Source of the DNA: Galbula dea
Lineage: Eukaryota > Chordata > Aves > Piciformes > Galbulidae
Direction of reading: 5' to 3'
Length of the DNA stretch: 64,000 bases
NCBI GenBank assembly: GCA_013399015.1
Contig: VWZX01006819.1
Coordinates: 248,001 to 312,000, forward strand
Shown here: positions 61,321-64,000 of the stretch, piece by piece
Numbering within the stretch: position 1 is the stretch's first letter
Layout: each line of letters opens with the position of its first letter
Program-made: the position numbers and the translations under genes
The notes under the pieces: model-generated
What the model was told of the DNA's origin: nothing
Seen by the model: only the letters and a program-made list of their open reading frames with translations
The model's database searches: none

Positions 61321-64000
61321 GGGTGAAGATGGAACTGAGAAATAAAATACCCCTTCGGGGAGATATTATATTTTTATATATTACAGTATTTCTTGGTTAA
61401 AACACGTTTCTCCATCTTCGCCTGCAGCCATATAACGAATCCCTTTTCTACCATCGGCGGAGAAACGCATAGCCTAAACCCTGGGCGGCATAAATTCGGC
61501 CACAGAAACGAGCCCCCTCGATTTCAGCACATAGCGCTCCCCTCTCCCGCACACAAACGAATCTGCGGCGGGATGAGGCCCGCAGAGGAGAAGCTCTCCG
61601 CGGTTTTCCTCCTTGGCCGGCTCGGCGCAGATCTGCGGGGCAGCCGGAGCCAGCTGTGCCCCGCCGGGACCGGGGCTGCCTTCTCTCTACCGGCCACCCA
61701 TGCTGCTGCCGGCGCTCTCCCTCGGAGGCATTTCCGCGGCGAAGGCCGGTGCAGGTGTACCAGCACTGCTGCGTGTGTCATCACCTCCGCAAATGGCAGA
61801 TTCCTCACTTTGCCGGCAGTTTTACTCTCGCTCGCTCGCAGAAGACATTTGACAACCGAGGGGCTTGTTTAGATTTTTTTTTTTTTTGACAGCCCCATTA
61901 AGGGGGATTCCGGCTGAACACCAGGGTAGAAGCTCAGCTCAGCGCTGGGAGCGGCGGTCGGGCCGAGCAGAGGCAAAGGTGAGCGGCGCAGCCTCGCGTG
62001 CTGCTACTTGCACGTTTGACACAATGGCAGGCAGGCTCCATCGGGCTCTCCTCTCTCCCCGGTGCTAATTAAACCCTCCTTGGGCCATTAAAGAGCCACC
62101 TGAAAACGTAGGAGCACGGCAGTAAAGCTGAGCTGGACACCGTAGCTGCAGTTAAGCGGAGAGATGAGCTCTTAACAGCACTCAGGAAAGTCGCAGCGAG
62201 GGGGACGCAAGTAACGGGGACGGGCGGCGAGCAGAGGGATGTGACGAGCCCTTCCCCGGTAAAGGAGTGAGGGGTCCCGCCAAGGCCCCGGGGAGCGGCC
62301 CGACCCGCCGGTGCGCCCGGGCGATCCTGGCGCTCCTGGGGCCGGGCAGGAGGCTAACAATCCCGGACAAAGGGGAGCTGTTCCTGGACCAGGCCTGCGG
62401 CCTCCCGCGGGGGTAGGAGAAGCAGGAGGGGAGCTAGCAGTGGAAGGGGCTCACGGCGCCGGTGCCCGGACCCTGGCCCGCTGCGGCCGGGGGTAGATCC
62501 CACCGGGGGACGCGGAGGCGAAAAGGCCTCTCACTTTTTTTCTTCAGACGAGAGCAGAGCAGCCCCGGCCCCAGTCAGTTCCCGGTGCTGGGAAACCGGG
62601 AAGGAGACGGGCAGAGAGAGGCTCAGCCCCAGCCGCGCAAGCCCGCTAAGAAGCGTCCCGAGAGGGACTGCAAGTCAAGCTTTCGTCTTGCTTTTCTAGT
62701 ACCGAGCCGCGCCGGGTGTCCCTTCCCGAACAGAGAAAGGCACCCTCCCCTGCGGCCACAAGTCCAGTATTGGGGCTGGGACGCGGCTGAGCCGGTACCC
62801 GCGGGTGGGAAGAACGGCGGTGCGGAGCGGGACACGGCGAATGCAGGGGTCTGGGCCGAGGGCAGCGGGGACACGGGGCAGGGTGCCATTCCCCTGCTTT
62901 GCCCGGGCAGCCCGGACAGAGCTATGCCTTCGGCTGCAGCTGTGGGAAGATTCGAGTAGCCCGAGTGGTTGGATTTTTTCTTTTCCTATTTATTTTTTCT
63001 TTTTAAATTTTTTTTTCTTTTTTTTTCCTACTCACCCCAGTGCAGGCTGCAGAGCTGTTTTCTACCTGGAAGGCTTGGGGTCGGTTTGTTTGACAATGTG
63101 TCAGGCTTCCTCTCCGAAACATGTTTTGTTTTTGGTTTGTTTTTTTTTTCCCTCGGAGAGCAAACGTGTCTCTGGCGGGGAGCGACCGGACGCCCCTGGC
63201 TCGGCGCGCCCCGCTCTCGTTCGGCCAACGCAGACAAGCCGCCGCCTTCAAGGCACCGGGGCAGGGCTCTCTCCTCCCGCACCGAGACCCGGATAGGGAC
63301 AGGAGACGCACAGCTCCTCAGTTTGTCCTCCGGGCCCTCCTCCGCTACGGGTGTCACGCCGCGACTCAGATCCCGGGGACAGAGCCACTGTTCGGTACCG
63401 CTCCAGCCCGCGGCGGTGCCTAACCCCCGTTAATTCGGCTGGCGTAAGAACGGCACGGACACGGCTCTAAGGGCGGACCGAGAGCGCCCTGTGCCGACCC
63501 CCCGTTCGTCCAACGAGCGGGACAGGCGGCGGAGCAGGCTTAGGGAACCAGGCAGGGCTCGGTCCCCGACACGGTACAGCCACCAACGCAGCGGGGACAG
63601 GGCAGGCACCGGGCTGCCGTTTCGAGTATTTCTAGTTCTTACTTTTTCTACCCCCAAATACTACTAATCTTTAGGATCGTGGAGTCTTCAGTCCACCAAC
63701 AAAGAGAGGAGATAGAGGTTATCTGCGAAGCGGCGTGTGAGGGTCTGTCCTGCACCCCTGCGCTCGGGGGAGTTAACGCAGGGAAACAAAATATTCTGTC
63801 CTCAGTGAAAATTAATCAGATTTAATTTACTGGAAGGCTGGAAGAGGGAAGCGTTTCCCTGCGCTCCCTGTGCGCGGGAGCTCCGGTCGCGGCCGGCAGG
63901 ACACGGCTGTTTCAGTCCCGCAGCCCGCGCCGGGCAAAGCCGTTCCCTCTCCAGAGAACCTTTCGCTCCCTTCCGAAACTACACCTGAAGGCAGGGCTCG
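61321..64000. other. FOXL2 upstream region, GC-rich with AT-rich patches
   Basis: AT patches at 61,338-61,400, 62,063-62,105 (CTAATTAA) and 63,785-63,835 (ATTAATCAG, TTTAATTTAC), and T-rich tracts at 62,972-63,030 and 63,123-63,151. A plus-strand donor consensus AAAG|GTGAGC (exon end 61,978) is the only hint of a divergent transcript. No protein recognised. Confidence 0.45.

Noticed and set aside
1..64000. tRNA, rRNA, CRISPR or bacterial-type systems
   Set aside because: None seen by eye. The sequence is vertebrate nuclear DNA; a tRNAscan or Infernal run would be needed to exclude small RNA genes fully.

Overview
The window is avian genomic DNA. Two things show this. The one clear protein gene, a single-exon forkhead gene on the minus strand (58,695-59,612), encodes a compact 305-residue FOXL2 without the poly-alanine tract of mammals. 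The recognisable interspersed repeats are CR1 LINE fragments with the bird-type 3' tail, plus one bird-type LTR-like piece. The species cannot be named from this. There is no bacterial-type gene organisation, and most open reading frames here are chance frames in non-coding DNA.

Layout. 1-7,120: AT-rich DNA without recognisable exons, with one CR1 fragment near 2 kb; probably intronic. 7,150-8,510: a CpG island with several good minus-strand splice donors. From the known vertebrate gene order PIK3CB-FOXL2 on the same strand, this is inferred to be the 5' non-coding end of PIK3CB. 8.5-26.8 kb: AT-rich, with CR1/LTR fragments near 19.8-20.0 and 21.8-22.3 kb. 26.8-28.1 kb: a second CpG island with a pyrimidine microsatellite and a consensus minus-strand donor. 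28-49.8 kb: gene-free, with several AT-rich clusters of homeodomain/octamer motifs, a small CpG patch at 38.8-39.06 kb ending in a CTCF-like motif, and CR1 fragments at 38.1, 39.4 and 48.1-48.6 kb. 49.9-57.6 kb: a long CpG-dense, gene-free block downstream of FOXL2, broken by AT-rich islands. 57.57-60.25 kb: the FOXL2 transcription unit, with 3' UTR, one coding exon and an AUG-free leader below a TATA-like box. 60.25-64.0 kb: the GC-rich upstream region.

How it fits together. FOXL2 is the ovarian, eyelid and pituitary forkhead regulator, and such genes usually sit among long-range enhancers. The gene-poor interval between the two promoters, the motif clusters and the CTCF-like site fit a regulatory domain, but that is inference; only conservation, chromatin or RNA data could establish it. 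I found no evidence of a wholly new biological system. The best leads are the unexplained 27-kb CpG island, the AT-rich islands inside the CpG block, and the 33.9-34.05-kb homeodomain/octamer cluster.
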